From Niallia nealsonii (GTDB taxonomy: Bacteria > Bacillota > Bacilli > Bacillales > Cytobacillaceae): 53,869 nucleotides of DNA. The position numbers were made by a program, and so were the translations under genes. Shown here one piece after another: positions 1-8,198 of this stretch (position 1 is the stretch's first letter; the number at the start of each line of letters is the position of its first letter). The stretch is from NCBI RefSeq assembly GCF_002835805.1, contig NZ_PISE01000066.1, positions 1 to 53,869 on the forward strand. Direction: 5' to 3'. The notes beneath the pieces are model-generated. The model had not been told where the DNA came from. It did not search any database and saw only the letters and a list, made by a program, of their open reading frames with translations.

Positions 1-202
1 TCGTAAACTTTGTTGCTTTTAAAGGAGTAGGTTGATTTCCGTTCCAGGATGCTCGCTTTCCGTGGGGCCGGCAGTGAGCATCCTTGGCGGGGGTCTCAGC
101 TATCCGGCTCATCCCACAGGATTCTCGCACCTTTTACTCCAATCAGCCTGTTTTAACCATGGATTAACTATCCGAAAAACAACAATCTTTTAGAAAACAG
201 CC
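1..202 (+). repeat. MITE-like repeat, copy A (left end cut by window edge)
   Basis: A roughly 200-bp non-coding repeat. Reading + strand from position 1 (TCGTAAACTTTGTTGC...) it matches the reverse complement of 1780-2010 over its whole length, including the block GGATGCTCGCTTTCCGTGGG and the right terminus AAAACAGCC. Compared with the other copy only the first 8 bases lie outside the window. It holds no convincing gene. This GC-rich 'GGATGCTCGCTTTCC' type of repeat is, from memory, common in Bacillaceae genomes. It is inverted relative to the copy at 1780-2010, so the two bracket the DUF3100 gene pair. Confidence 0.85.
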
Positions 203-247
203 TAAAAATAAAAGGAGGGGAGGCAGCACTTGGATAGATATGTTTTT

Positions 248-694
248 TTATCCGTTTGTTAATCTTAAAAATGTTTCTGCAAAAATTGCCTGAATTAAAA
301 AGGCGCCTGTAAAAACTAGAATAGCAATGATAAACATCTTCCAGCTTTGTTTTCGGAAGCTTTTAAAATCTAAGCCGATTCCAGCTAATGTTCCTACAAG
401 GGTAATAATTGCCATAGAGGAAATTTTCCCTGTTTGTTCCACTACAGTAGAGGAGATAGGAGAAATTGGGCAAGAAATCACTAAGCCGAATAACACGACA
501 TAAACAATTACAGGTATGTTTAAGGGAATTAATTTACCCAGACAAATGCCAATAAAAGCTATTCCGACTAGAATTAACACCCCAGGGATAGATTCAGTTA
601 TTGCTATATGGTAGCCAATCCAATTGGAAACAAGCATTGTAATAAAGGATGTAGCCAGTAAGGAAAGAAGAAGATTTCGATAACTTAAGCTCAT
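248..694 (-). CDS. small integral membrane protein, partner of DUF3100 protein
   Basis: 148 residues from the chosen start; very hydrophobic, with about four to five membrane segments and no soluble domain. The longest frame starts at 730, but ATG at 694 has an AAAGGTGG ribosome site 9 bases upstream and begins one base after the stop of the upstream DUF3100 gene, so the two are probably translationally coupled. Sequence features such as PLNIPVIVYVVLFGLV and a second half ending in LAGIGLDFKSFRKQ look transporter-like. I do not recognise a characterised family. Inference: it forms one two-gene membrane system with its upstream neighbour, perhaps a two-subunit carrier of unknown substrate. Confidence 0.75.
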   Translation of the reverse strand: MSLSYRNLLLSLLATSFITMLVSNWIGYHIAITESIPGVLILVGIAFIGICLGKLIPLNIPVIVYVVLFGLVISCPISPISSTVVEQTGKISSMAIITLVGTLAGIGLDFKSFRKQSWKMFIIAILVFTGAFLIQAIFAETFLRLTNG

Positions 695-695
695 T

Positions 696-1553
696 TTATT
701 CAACCACCTTTGAAGAATGTATATTGGCACTTCGTGTATGTTTTGGGCTGATTTTTGGCTCTAGCCAGGCATATAGTTTTTTCGTAATTGGCAAAGAGAG
801 AAAAAGTGTAAAATAAATGCCGATAATGGCAGATAATAGATCACTTGCACCAGCTAAAACCAAAATTTGGTCTGCGTAATGAGGATAAATGGTAGCAAGT
901 GTATTGGAAGCTGCGGCCATCATCGCACCACTGCCGATGCCACAAGCCATTGCTAGAGCTAATGGATGAAAAATTCCTGTAGCAGCAACCATGCTTGCCA
1001 ATAAACCAAGATACACTGTGCCAATTAGAAAGCCAATAACGTAAATGGAAAGTGTTCCTCTAGCTTCTGGTGAGTTAGCTCCATACAGGCTGACGATTAA
1101 ACCATAGTCTTTGTCCCGGCAAGTAGAGCTAGTGGCGCCAATTGCTTCTTTTTTTATTCCCAACATAATAGCAACTGGCAGTGCTAAGAGAATGGTGCCG
1201 ATATGTCCGATTTCTTGAAATGCTAAAGCGGGTCCCGCTTCTATTAAATGAGAAATGTTTGCACCTGCTAGTATGCCTATTTTCGCCATAAAAGGAGAGA
1301 TGACAATAAGTACAAGGGAGGATGCTTTTTTTGCTTCTTTTTTCTTAAAAAATCCTAGAAGGTCAGGTCCCAGTAAGATGCCAAAAATAAGTCCAAAAAG
1401 CATGGGATAAATAACAACAATTCCAGATCCTATGTGAAATTGATGTGTGCCAATTAGCTCTGCAAGAATAACAATAAGTAGTGTCCCAAGGTAAATTCGA
1501 TAGTTTTCCTTGAAATGGTTTTTAAGAGAGTGATGCTGCATAGTTTTATCCAT
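696..1553 (-). CDS. DUF3100 family membrane protein
   Basis: 285 residues with about eight predicted membrane segments (for example IVVIYPMLFGLIFGILLGP and IYVIGFLIGTVYLGLLASMV). It contains the conserved loops GATSSTCRDKDYGL, YGANSPEARG and GIGSGAMMAAASNTLA that I associate with the DUF3100 family, uncharacterised inner-membrane proteins that may be transporters. ATG at 1553 is preceded by AGGAGG at good spacing. It is the first gene of a two-gene minus-strand operon, followed after one base by a small membrane protein. A perfect 39-bp palindrome lies 22 bases upstream of the start codon and probably controls the pair. Substrate unknown. Confidence 0.8.
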   Translation of the reverse strand: MDKTMQHHSLKNHFKENYRIYLGTLLIVILAELIGTHQFHIGSGIVVIYPMLFGLIFGILLGPDLLGFFKKKEAKKASSLVLIVISPFMAKIGILAGANISHLIEAGPALAFQEIGHIGTILLALPVAIMLGIKKEAIGATSSTCRDKDYGLIVSLYGANSPEARGTLSIYVIGFLIGTVYLGLLASMVAATGIFHPLALAMACGIGSGAMMAAASNTLATIYPHYADQILVLAGASDLLSAIIGIYFTLFLSLPITKKLYAWLEPKISPKHTRSANIHSSKVVE

Positions 1554-1575
1554 AATTGCCTCCTAATAGAAAATA

Positions 1576-1614
1576 TTTAACATGTAAACTTGTAATACAA
1601 GTTTACATGTTAAA
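1576..1614. promoter_or_regulatory. perfect 39-bp palindromic operator of the DUF3100 operon
   Basis: Two perfectly complementary 19-base arms (left arm TTTAACATGTAAACTTGTA) flank a single central A at 1595. It sits between the DUF3100 start codon and the intergenic space to its right. The core CTTGTAATACAAG resembles sites of dimeric GntR-type repressors; no regulator gene is in the window. There is no T-run on either side, so a terminator is unlikely. As RNA it would also form a hairpin just ahead of the ribosome site, so translational control is an alternative. Confidence 0.75.
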
Positions 1615-1771
1615 AGATAGCTTAATAGTAAACATAGTTTTTTAATATGTCACTAGTTTTGTTAGAATTTTTAACAAAATATTTTTGAGGTGAAGTAGAA
1701 AGTAAAGACAAAGGGAGCGCGATACTAGTTAGCAAATAGCAAAATGCTAATTTATTCCGATAAAAAGCTCT

Positions 1772-2018
1772 TAGTTTTAGGCTGTTTTCTAAAAGATTGT
1801 TGTTTTTCGAATAGTTTCCATGAGTAAATTCATTATTAAAACAGGTCGATTGGAGTGAAAGGCGCGAGACTCCTGTGGGATTAGCGAGGCAGGTGAGACC
1901 CCGCAAGGCCACAGCCTGAGGAGACTCACCGCCCGCCCCACGGAAAGCGAGCATCCTGGAACGAAAATCACCCTACTCCTTTAAAAGCAACAAAGTTTAC
2001 GAAAATAGCCTAGTTTTA
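1772..2018 (-). repeat. MITE-like repeat, copy B, with 8-bp target duplication
   Basis: Element 1780-2010 (231 bp), inverted relative to copy A. Imperfect terminal inverted repeats: GGCTGTTTTCTAAAAGATTG at the left and, read on the minus strand, GGCTATTTTCGTAAACTTTG at the right. Direct repeats TAGTTTTA lie immediately outside both ends (1772-1779 and 2011-2018), an apparent 8-bp target-site duplication. Terminal GGCT plus an 8-bp duplication fits mobilisation by an ISL3-family transposase (inference). Reading frames inside it on the minus strand are low-complexity translations of the repeat and not genes. Confidence 0.85.
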
Positions 2019-2092
2019 TGACTATCCCTTTGTTGCAACAGTGTATAAAAAAAGCTAAACTGTCTAAAAAGACATATTAGGGCGGGAAAAAA

Positions 2093-3127
2093 ATGAGTGA
2101 GCGGGATAAAAAAAAGAAAGATAATATTGTACTTTTCCCCGATTTAGATCAACGATTTTTAGAAAAGGGTCTTCAATCTATACAAAAAAAAAGCTATTAT
2201 GAAGCAATTTCTTTTTTTAAAGAGGCGCTTAGCTTAAATACAACAAATAGTGAGGTCCAAATTGGGTTAATTTTAGCTTATTACGAACTTGGGTCTTTGC
2301 ATCAAGCGAAAGATATAGCAAAAAATATGCTTCAAAGCGGTTTAGGGGATTATATTCATGTGCTTGATCTATATTTGATGATTCTTGTTCAGCTCCATGA
2401 ATATGAAGAAATTGTCGCCACGATAGAAGTGCTTTTAGAAGAACATCGAATTCCAGCTGAAAAGTTGGAGCACTTTTCTAAAATGCTGGATTTCAGCAGA
2501 AGGATGGCATTGTCTACAATAAAAAAAGAAGAAGTGGATGAAAATTATTACACAGAGGAGGAAAATAATTATCCAAAACTAAATCTTTATTCTTTGCAAA
2601 ATTCAAACGAACAGATGAAATTTATTGCAAAGTTGCATCATCAAAATGTTCGTCCTTATGTAGAAGAAATAAAAGGATATCTAATAGATGAAAATGGAAG
2701 TCTGTTTTTAAAAACATTATTATTAAATATATTAAAAGAACAGGAATATGATAAGGAAATTGCAGTACATAAATTTAATCGTTCTCTAACGGTTCTACCC
2801 AATGAATTAGAAGAAATGGGAGCTCAATCCCAAAGGGAAGAAATATGGGCCGTTTTAATTGGCCAATTAGAACATGAGGATCCTGTTTTACTTGAACATA
2901 TCATGGTGCTATTAGAACAGCAATTTTTTCTCCTTTACCCCTTTAAACTAGAACGTTATTCAAATACTACATGGGCAGCTGGCTATCATTATGTCATTAA
3001 ATCATATTTTGATCCAGAAACAAAAATAGCCGATTATATCGAAGTGTATGAGGTGGATAAGGAGGATTTAATGGAGACAATACGCTTTATAAAAAGTTTA
3101 GAGGAAATTTCTTATTCTAATATTTAG
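2093..3127 (+). CDS. ysoA: TPR-repeat protein YsoA
   Basis: 344 residues. The N-terminal third carries tetratricopeptide-like helical pairs (SYYEAISFFKEALSL at about 33-47, then YYELGSLHQAKDIAKNML), giving a protein-binding scaffold; the rest is helical and acidic without a recognised domain. In B. subtilis the equivalent TPR gene ysoA lies directly upstream of tig, as here. Function is not established. It is cytoplasmic, with no signal or membrane segment. The ribosome site GGGCGGG is weak. No terminator separates it from tig, but tig has its own promoter. Confidence 0.8.
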   Translation: MSERDKKKKDNIVLFPDLDQRFLEKGLQSIQKKSYYEAISFFKEALSLNTTNSEVQIGLILAYYELGSLHQAKDIAKNMLQSGLGDYIHVLDLYLMILVQLHEYEEIVATIEVLLEEHRIPAEKLEHFSKMLDFSRRMALSTIKKEEVDENYYTEEENNYPKLNLYSLQNSNEQMKFIAKLHHQNVRPYVEEIKGYLIDENGSLFLKTLLLNILKEQEYDKEIAVHKFNRSLTVLPNELEEMGAQSQREEIWAVLIGQLEHEDPVLLEHIMVLLEQQFFLLYPFKLERYSNTTWAAGYHYVIKSYFDPETKIADYIEVYEVDKEDLMETIRFIKSLEEISYSNI

Positions 3128-3136
3128 GCTTCTATG

Positions 3137-3164
3137 TTGAAACAACTAGAACCTATGATATAAT
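3137..3164 (+). promoter_or_regulatory. sigma-A promoter of tig
   Basis: TTGAAA (3137-3142), a 16-base spacer, then a perfect TATAAT (3159-3164). Expected transcription start is near 3171, leaving a leader of about 170 bases before tig. The -35 begins 10 bases after the ysoA stop codon. Confidence 0.75.
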
Positions 3165-3213
3165 GGAATGGTTGCATTTAGAAAATGCTATAATTTTTTT
3201 GACGAATAGATCG

Positions 3214-3279
3214 ACTGCTTAAAAGGTTCAATTTGTTTAAAATATTGTTGAAACATACTATTTTAAACAAGGAAGCAGT
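3214..3279 (+). promoter_or_regulatory. long hairpin in the tig 5' leader
   Basis: Nested inverted repeats: outer arms ACTGCTT (3214-3220) and AAGCAGT (3273-3279); inner perfect 12-bp arms TTGTTTAAAATA (3233-3244) and TATTTTAAACAA (3259-3270). The structure lies wholly in the expected tig leader and ends about 60 bases before the start codon. No T-run follows, so it is not a simple terminator. Function unknown. Confidence 0.55.
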
Positions 3280-3340
3280 AAGATCTGAAAAAAATTAGAA
3301 GTAATGAAAAGTAGAATAGATTGTTGGAGGGAAATATAGT

Positions 3341-4627
3341 ATGTCTGCTAAATGGGAAGTTTTAGAAGGAAACCGTGGTGTCCTTACAATTGAAGTAGAT
3401 GCTGAAAAAGTAAACGAAGGTTTAGATTTAGCATTTAAAAAGGTAGTAAAACAAGTAAATATTCCTGGGTTCCGTAAAGGAAGAATCCCACGCGGAATGT
3501 TTGAACAACGTTTCGGTGTAGAATCTCTTTATCAAGATGCAATTGATATTTTATTGCCAGACGCTTATGCTAATGCAATTGAAGAAACAGGAATTGAGCC
3601 AGTTGATCGTCCTGAAATCGATGTAGAGCAAATTGAAAAAGGCAAATCATTAATCTTTAAAGCAACTGTTGTTGTAAAACCTGAAGTAACTTTAGGCGAG
3701 TACAAAGGTCTTGAAGTAGAAGCAGTAAACACAGAAGTAACAGCAGAAGATGTAGATGCTGAAATTAAAGCATTACAAGAAAAACAAGCTGAACTTGTTG
3801 TAAAAGAAGAAGGAGCTGCTGAATTAGGTAATACAGTAGTAATGGATTTTGAAGGATTCCAAGATGGAGTTGCTTTCGAAGGTGGAACTGCTGAAAACTT
3901 CTCTCTTGAATTAGGTTCTGGTCAATTTATTCCAGGATTTGAAGAGCAATTAGTTGGACTTGCTGTTGGAGAATCTAAAGAAGTAGAAGTTACTTTCCCA
4001 GAAGAGTACCATGCAGCTGAATTAGCTGGAAAACTTGCTACATTCAAAGTAGTAATCCATGAAATTAAAGCAAAAGAACTTCCTGAATTAGATGATGAAT
4101 TTGCTAAAGATGTGGACGAAGAAGCAGAAACTTTAGAAGCTTTAAAAGAAAAAATTAAAACACGTTTAGAAAACGATAAAAAACATCAAGCGGAGCATGC
4201 AGTTCGTGATACAGTAGTAGAAAAAGCTGCTGAAAATGCAACAATTGATATTCCTTCTGCTATGGTGGATACTGAAATTGATCGTATGATGAATGAATTT
4301 GAACAACGTCTTCAAACGCAAGGCATGAACCTTGAATTATACTTCCAATTCTCAGGTCAAGATGAAGAAGCACTTAAAGCGCAAATGAAAGAAGATGCTG
4401 AGAAGCGTGTACGCGTTAACTTAACAATTGAAGCAATTGCTAATGCTGAAAACATTGAAGTGTCTGAAGAAGAAGTAACAGCTGAATTAGAAAAAATGTC
4501 TGCAATGTACAATATGCCTACAGATGCTATTACACAAGCACTTGGCGGTACAGAAAACTTGAAAATGGATATAAAAATGAGAAAAGCAATCGATTTTCTT
4601 GTGGAAAACAGCAAAACTGTTGCATAA
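3341..4627 (+). CDS. tig: trigger factor (ribosome-associated chaperone and prolyl isomerase)
   Basis: 428 residues, the normal family length. The N-terminal ribosome-binding domain carries the signature GFRKGRIPR at about residues 44-52, which docks on ribosomal protein L23. The FKBP-type peptidyl-prolyl isomerase domain follows (about 150-245; [14 protein letters not shown] and [11 protein letters not shown]), then the long helical C-terminal substrate cradle. It binds nascent chains at the ribosome exit. The ribosome site TTGGAGGG is strong. It is transcribed alone, from the promoter at 3137 to the hairpin at 4641, just ahead of clpX, the usual Bacillus arrangement. Confidence 0.97.
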   Translation: MSAKWEVLEGNRGVLTIEVDAEKVNEGLDLAFKKVVKQVNIPGFRKGRIPRGMFEQRFGVESLYQDAIDILLPDAYANAIEETGIEPVDRPEIDVEQIEKGKSLIFKATVVVKPEVTLGEYKGLEVEAVNTEVTAEDVDAEIKALQEKQAELVVKEEGAAELGNTVVMDFEGFQDGVAFEGGTAENFSLELGSGQFIPGFEEQLVGLAVGESKEVEVTFPEEYHAAELAGKLATFKVVIHEIKAKELPELDDEFAKDVDEEAETLEALKEKIKTRLENDKKHQAEHAVRDTVVEKAAENATIDIPSAMVDTEIDRMMNEFEQRLQTQGMNLELYFQFSGQDEEALKAQMKEDAEKRVRVNLTIEAIANAENIEVSEEEVTAELEKMSAMYNMPTDAITQALGGTENLKMDIKMRKAIDFLVENSKTVA

Positions 4628-4640
4628 TAGAAGTAATTAA

Positions 4641-4680
4641 AAAACTAAGGCGCGAATCAATCGTGCCTTAGTTTTATATT
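4641..4680 (+). terminator. terminator of tig
   Basis: Stem of 15 pairs with one G-U wobble: AAAACTAAGGCGCGA (4641-4655) against TCGTGCCTTAGTTTT (4661-4675), 5-base loop; an AT-rich tail follows. Confidence 0.85.
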
Positions 4681-4877
4681 CACACCATGTAACATATAAT
4701 ATATGTAACAGATTTAATGTTATGTACAGGAATATATACATACTTTGATTGCTGTTAATATTTCCAGATTTAAGTTTGTGAAAAATGGATATGCTTAAAA
4801 GAAGTACATAAGTTTTATTCCGCCGGATTAGTGTAGTTTAAACGAAGAGCGTATCGTTTCCTGTACATACGACCATA

Positions 4878-4886
4878 TGTTACAAT
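4878..4886 (+). promoter_or_regulatory. candidate extended -10 promoter of clpX
   Basis: TGT followed by TACAAT (TACAAT at 4881-4886) is an extended -10 element without a good -35 hexamer. Expected start is near 4893, about 90 bases before clpX. The rest of the 354-base tig-clpX gap holds the tig terminator and AT-rich sequence in which I see no gene. Confidence 0.4.
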
Positions 4887-4981
4887 GCAATACATAACTG
4901 TTGTAAGATTTTTTTGAAAAAGAAGGTTCAAACAATAATCCGTGGGATAAACATATACAAAGAGTTTTAAGGGGTGAAGAC

Positions 4982-6247
4982 ATGTTTAAATTTAATGATG
5001 AAAAGGGACAACTAAAATGTTCTTTCTGTGGTAAAACACAAGATCAAGTGCGTAAGCTAGTTGCTGGGCCAGGTGTGTATATTTGTGATGAGTGCATTGA
5101 ATTATGTACAGAAATCGTAGAAGAAGAGCTTGGAACAGAAGAAGAAGTAGAATTTAAAGACGTGCCAAAACCTTCTGAAATTCGCGATATTTTGGATGAA
5201 TATGTGATAGGACAAGATCAAGCAAAGAAAGCACTTTCAGTTGCTGTTTATAATCATTACAAGCGGATTAATTCTAACAGTAAAATTGATGATGTAGAGC
5301 TTTCAAAAAGTAATATTGCAATGATTGGACCTACAGGAAGCGGGAAAACGCTTTTAGCTCAAACACTTGCAAGAATTTTAAATGTCCCATTTGCGATTGC
5401 TGATGCTACATCATTAACAGAAGCTGGATATGTTGGGGAAGATGTAGAAAATATCCTTCTAAAGCTTATTCAGTCTGCTGATTATGATGTAGAAAAAGCA
5501 GAAAAAGGGATTATCTATATTGATGAAATCGATAAAGTTGCCCGCAAATCAGAAAACCCTTCTATTACTAGAGATGTCTCTGGTGAAGGAGTGCAGCAAG
5601 CACTTCTAAAAATATTAGAAGGTACTGTGGCAAGTGTTCCTCCACAAGGTGGAAGAAAGCATCCACATCAAGAATTTATCCAAATTGATACGACTAATAT
5701 TTTATTCATTTGCGGTGGTGCATTTGATGGAATTGAGCCGATTATTAAAAGACGTTTAGGGCAAAAAGTAATTGGATTTGGTTCAGAAACGAAACAAGCT
5801 GAAGTGGAAGATAAGGATTTACTGTCAAAAGTATTGCCTGAAGATCTTCTGCGTTTTGGATTAATTCCAGAATTTATTGGACGTCTTCCAGTAATTGCTA
5901 GTCTTGGTCAATTGGACGAAGAGGCCCTTGTTGAAATTTTGACGAAACCCAAAAATGCATTAGTAAAACAATACAAAAAAATGTTGGAATTAGATAATGT
6001 AGAATTGGATTTTGAAGACGGAGCATTAGTAGAAATCGCTAAGAAAGCAATTGAAAGAAAAACGGGTGCCCGCGGTCTGCGTTCTATCATTGAAGGCATT
6101 ATGCTTGATGTAATGTTTGACTTACCTTCACGCGAAGATATTGTGAAATGCATCATTACAGAAGAAACAGTAACAGATAATGCATCGCCAAAGCTTGTTT
6201 TGGAAGATGGGACGATTATTGAAGAAGAAACAAAAACGTCTGCATAA
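4982..6247 (+). CDS. clpX: ATP-dependent Clp protease ATP-binding subunit ClpX
   Basis: 421 residues. The N-terminal zinc-binding domain has C13, C16, C35 and C38. The AAA+ unfoldase core has Walker A GPTGSGKT at about 116-123, pore loop GYVGEDV, Walker B IIYIDEID, pore residues RKH (GGRKHPH), the ClpP-docking loop KVIGFG and sensor 2 GARGLRS. The hexamer recognises tagged proteins, unfolds them and passes them to ClpP. It is transcribed alone, with a terminator right after the stop, between tig and lonB as in B. subtilis. Ribosome site AAGGGGTGA. All catalytic motifs are intact. Confidence 0.98.
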   Translation: MFKFNDEKGQLKCSFCGKTQDQVRKLVAGPGVYICDECIELCTEIVEEELGTEEEVEFKDVPKPSEIRDILDEYVIGQDQAKKALSVAVYNHYKRINSNSKIDDVELSKSNIAMIGPTGSGKTLLAQTLARILNVPFAIADATSLTEAGYVGEDVENILLKLIQSADYDVEKAEKGIIYIDEIDKVARKSENPSITRDVSGEGVQQALLKILEGTVASVPPQGGRKHPHQEFIQIDTTNILFICGGAFDGIEPIIKRRLGQKVIGFGSETKQAEVEDKDLLSKVLPEDLLRFGLIPEFIGRLPVIASLGQLDEEALVEILTKPKNALVKQYKKMLELDNVELDFEDGALVEIAKKAIERKTGARGLRSIIEGIMLDVMFDLPSREDIVKCIITEETVTDNASPKLVLEDGTIIEEETKTSA

Positions 6248-6272
6248 ATCAACAGTTAATAAAGTTTTAAGG

Positions 6273-6304
6273 CTTCCTATTTTATAAATAGGAAGTTTTT
6301 TTTG
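6273..6304 (+). terminator. terminator of clpX
   Basis: CTTCCTATTT (6273-6282) pairs perfectly with AAATAGGAAG (6286-6295) around a 3-base loop, followed by nine T residues. Confidence 0.9.
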
Positions 6305-6418
6305 TTAAAACATATGTATTTAATATCTATAAACTAGTAAAAAAGATTTTGTCGGCATTAGGTGAAGGATTAAAAAAACTAATGATTGGAAAGTTCTATC
6401 ATTTTTGTAAGAAAAATT

Positions 6419-6447
6419 GTTTATTCCTATCACTCAAAGGAGATACT
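6419..6447 (+). promoter_or_regulatory. sigma-F/sigma-G type promoter of lonB
   Basis: -35 GTTTA (6419-6423), exactly 15 bases, then -10 GGAGATACT (6439-6447). Both match the forespore sigma-F consensus GYWTA-N15-GGNNANANT at every fixed position. Expected start is near 6453, 35 bases before lonB. B. subtilis lonB is known to be forespore-expressed, which supports the call. Confidence 0.75.
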
Positions 6448-6486
6448 ACTGTTTATCAGCACGATTTATATTCAGGAGGTATTTAT

Positions 6487-8154
6487 ATGAGCTGGACGGA
6501 GATTGCTTTATTTGTACAATTGTTCTTTGGAATAATAATTGGTTTATACTTTTGGAATTTATTAAAAAGCCAAAGAACACAAAAAGTATCTATTGATCGG
6601 GAATCCAAAAAGGAAATGGATCAATTGCGTAAAATGCGGTCTATTTCTTTAACAGAACCTTTATCCGAGAAAGTGCGCCCGACAAGCTTTGAAGATATTG
6701 TAGGACAAGAGGATGGAATTAAAGCTTTAAAGGCAGCGCTCTGTGGGCCCAATCCTCAACATGTCATTATTTACGGACCGCCTGGAGTAGGTAAAACGGC
6801 TGCAGCAAGACTTGTTTTAGAAGAGGCAAAAAGAAATAAAAGATCACCTTTTAATCCAACTTCTGTGTTTGTGGAACTAGATGCTACTACAGCAAGGTTT
6901 GATGAACGGGGAATTGCAGATCCACTAATAGGCTCTGTTCATGATCCGATTTATCAAGGTGCAGGAGCCATGGGACAAGCAGGGATCCCTCAACCAAAGC
7001 AGGGGGCTGTTACAAACGCACATGGTGGTGTCTTATTTATTGATGAGATAGGAGAACTTCATCCGACACAAATGAATAAATTGTTAAAGGTGCTTGAAGA
7101 TCGGAAAGTATTTTTAGAAAGTGCTTACTATAACGAAGAAAATACACAAATACCTACACATATACATGATATTTTTCAAAATGGGCTGCCAGCTGATTTT
7201 CGTTTAGTCGGTGCCACTACAAGAACACCAAATGAGATACCACCTGCTATCCGCTCGCGGTGCATGGAAGTATTTTTTAGAGAGTTGACAGCAGATGAAG
7301 TGGTGAAAATTGGGAAAAAGGCAGCTGATAAAGTAAATCTAGAAATCAGCAAAAAAAGTTTGGAAATATTATCTGAATATGCACGTAATGGAAGAGAAGC
7401 AGTGAATATTATTCAAATTTCTGCAGGCCTTGCTATAGGAGAAGATAGAAATCATATCAAAGAAGAAGAGTTGGAATGGGTAATCAATTCTAGTCAGTTA
7501 TCTCCAAGAATGGAAAGAAAAATAAACAAAACATCTTCCATAGGTTCAGTAAACGGCCTTGCTGTATATGGCACAAATATTGGATCACTTTTGGAAATAG
7601 AGGTAACGGTGATTCCAGCAAAAGAAAAGGGCTCTATTAATATAACTGGTATTGTAGAAGAAGAGAGTATTGGTGGTCAAGGAAAGTCTATTCGCAGAAA
7701 AAGTATGGCAAGAGGTTCCATTGAAAATGTAATAACAGTGCTCAGGTCCATGAATGTTCCTGCAGATCAGTATGATATTCATGTGAATTTCCCAGGAGGT
7801 ATTCCAATAGATGGACCATCTGCGGGCATTTCTATGGCTACAGGCATCTATTCCGCTATTTATAAATTTCCGGTAGAGCGTAAAGTGGCAATGACAGGTG
7901 AGATTAGCATACACGGAAAAGTAAAACCAGTCGGTGGTGTGTTAGCAAAGATAAAAGCAGCACAAAAGGCAGGAGTGCAAAAAGTTATTATTCCAAAAGA
8001 GAATATGCAAACAGTCTTACAAGAAGTGAAAGGTATTGAAATAGTGCCTGTCACAACTTTAAAAGAAGTATTAGAACATGCTTTAATAAAAGAACATGTC
8101 ACGGAAGAACCAATATCTCCTGCAATCGATGTAACAAAGAAAAAAAGCATGTAA
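6487..8154 (+). CDS. lonB: ATP-dependent protease LonB (forespore Lon-like)
   Basis: 555 residues from ATG 6487, which has an AGGAGG site just upstream and matches the known LonB start MSWTEIALFVQLFFGIIIG; the frame open from 6349 is longer but lacks a ribosome site. One N-terminal membrane anchor (about residues 3-23), an AAA+ domain with GPPGVGKT and Walker B GVLFIDEIGE, and a C-terminal Lon protease domain with catalytic Ser in DGPSAG and Lys in KPVGGVLAKIKAA. It lacks the long substrate-binding N domain of Lon. A forespore protease by homology; the upstream sigma-F promoter and a terminator isolate it as one unit. Confidence 0.95.
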   Translation: MSWTEIALFVQLFFGIIIGLYFWNLLKSQRTQKVSIDRESKKEMDQLRKMRSISLTEPLSEKVRPTSFEDIVGQEDGIKALKAALCGPNPQHVIIYGPPGVGKTAAARLVLEEAKRNKRSPFNPTSVFVELDATTARFDERGIADPLIGSVHDPIYQGAGAMGQAGIPQPKQGAVTNAHGGVLFIDEIGELHPTQMNKLLKVLEDRKVFLESAYYNEENTQIPTHIHDIFQNGLPADFRLVGATTRTPNEIPPAIRSRCMEVFFRELTADEVVKIGKKAADKVNLEISKKSLEILSEYARNGREAVNIIQISAGLAIGEDRNHIKEEELEWVINSSQLSPRMERKINKTSSIGSVNGLAVYGTNIGSLLEIEVTVIPAKEKGSINITGIVEEESIGGQGKSIRRKSMARGSIENVITVLRSMNVPADQYDIHVNFPGGIPIDGPSAGISMATGIYSAIYKFPVERKVAMTGEISIHGKVKPVGGVLAKIKAAQKAGVQKVIIPKENMQTVLQEVKGIEIVPVTTLKEVLEHALIKEHVTEEPISPAIDVTKKKSM

Positions 8155-8155
8155 G

Positions 8156-8198
8156 AAAAAAGCTTTAATTTTCTGTGGGAAAATTAAAGCTTTTTTTT
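8156..8198 (+). terminator. terminator of lonB
   Basis: GCTTTAATTTTC (8162-8173) pairs perfectly with GAAAATTAAAGC (8179-8190), extended by flanking A6/T8 runs; loop TGTGG. Strong intrinsic terminator immediately after the lonB stop. Confidence 0.9.

Noticed and set aside
1657-1679. TTTTGTTA/TAACAAAA hairpin followed by TATTTTTG as a terminator
   Set aside because: Only eight AT-only pairs, and no plus-strand gene upstream needs it.
1622-1971. Open frames of 110 and 60 residues on the minus strand (MLAFRGAGGESPQ... and overlapping)
   Set aside because: They lie mostly within or next to MITE copy B, have repeat-derived composition and no suitable ribosome site; they are translations of the repeat.
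6349-6486. Upstream extension of lonB by 46 residues
   Set aside because: No ribosome site, runs through the sigma-F promoter, and the protein start at 6487 matches known LonB.
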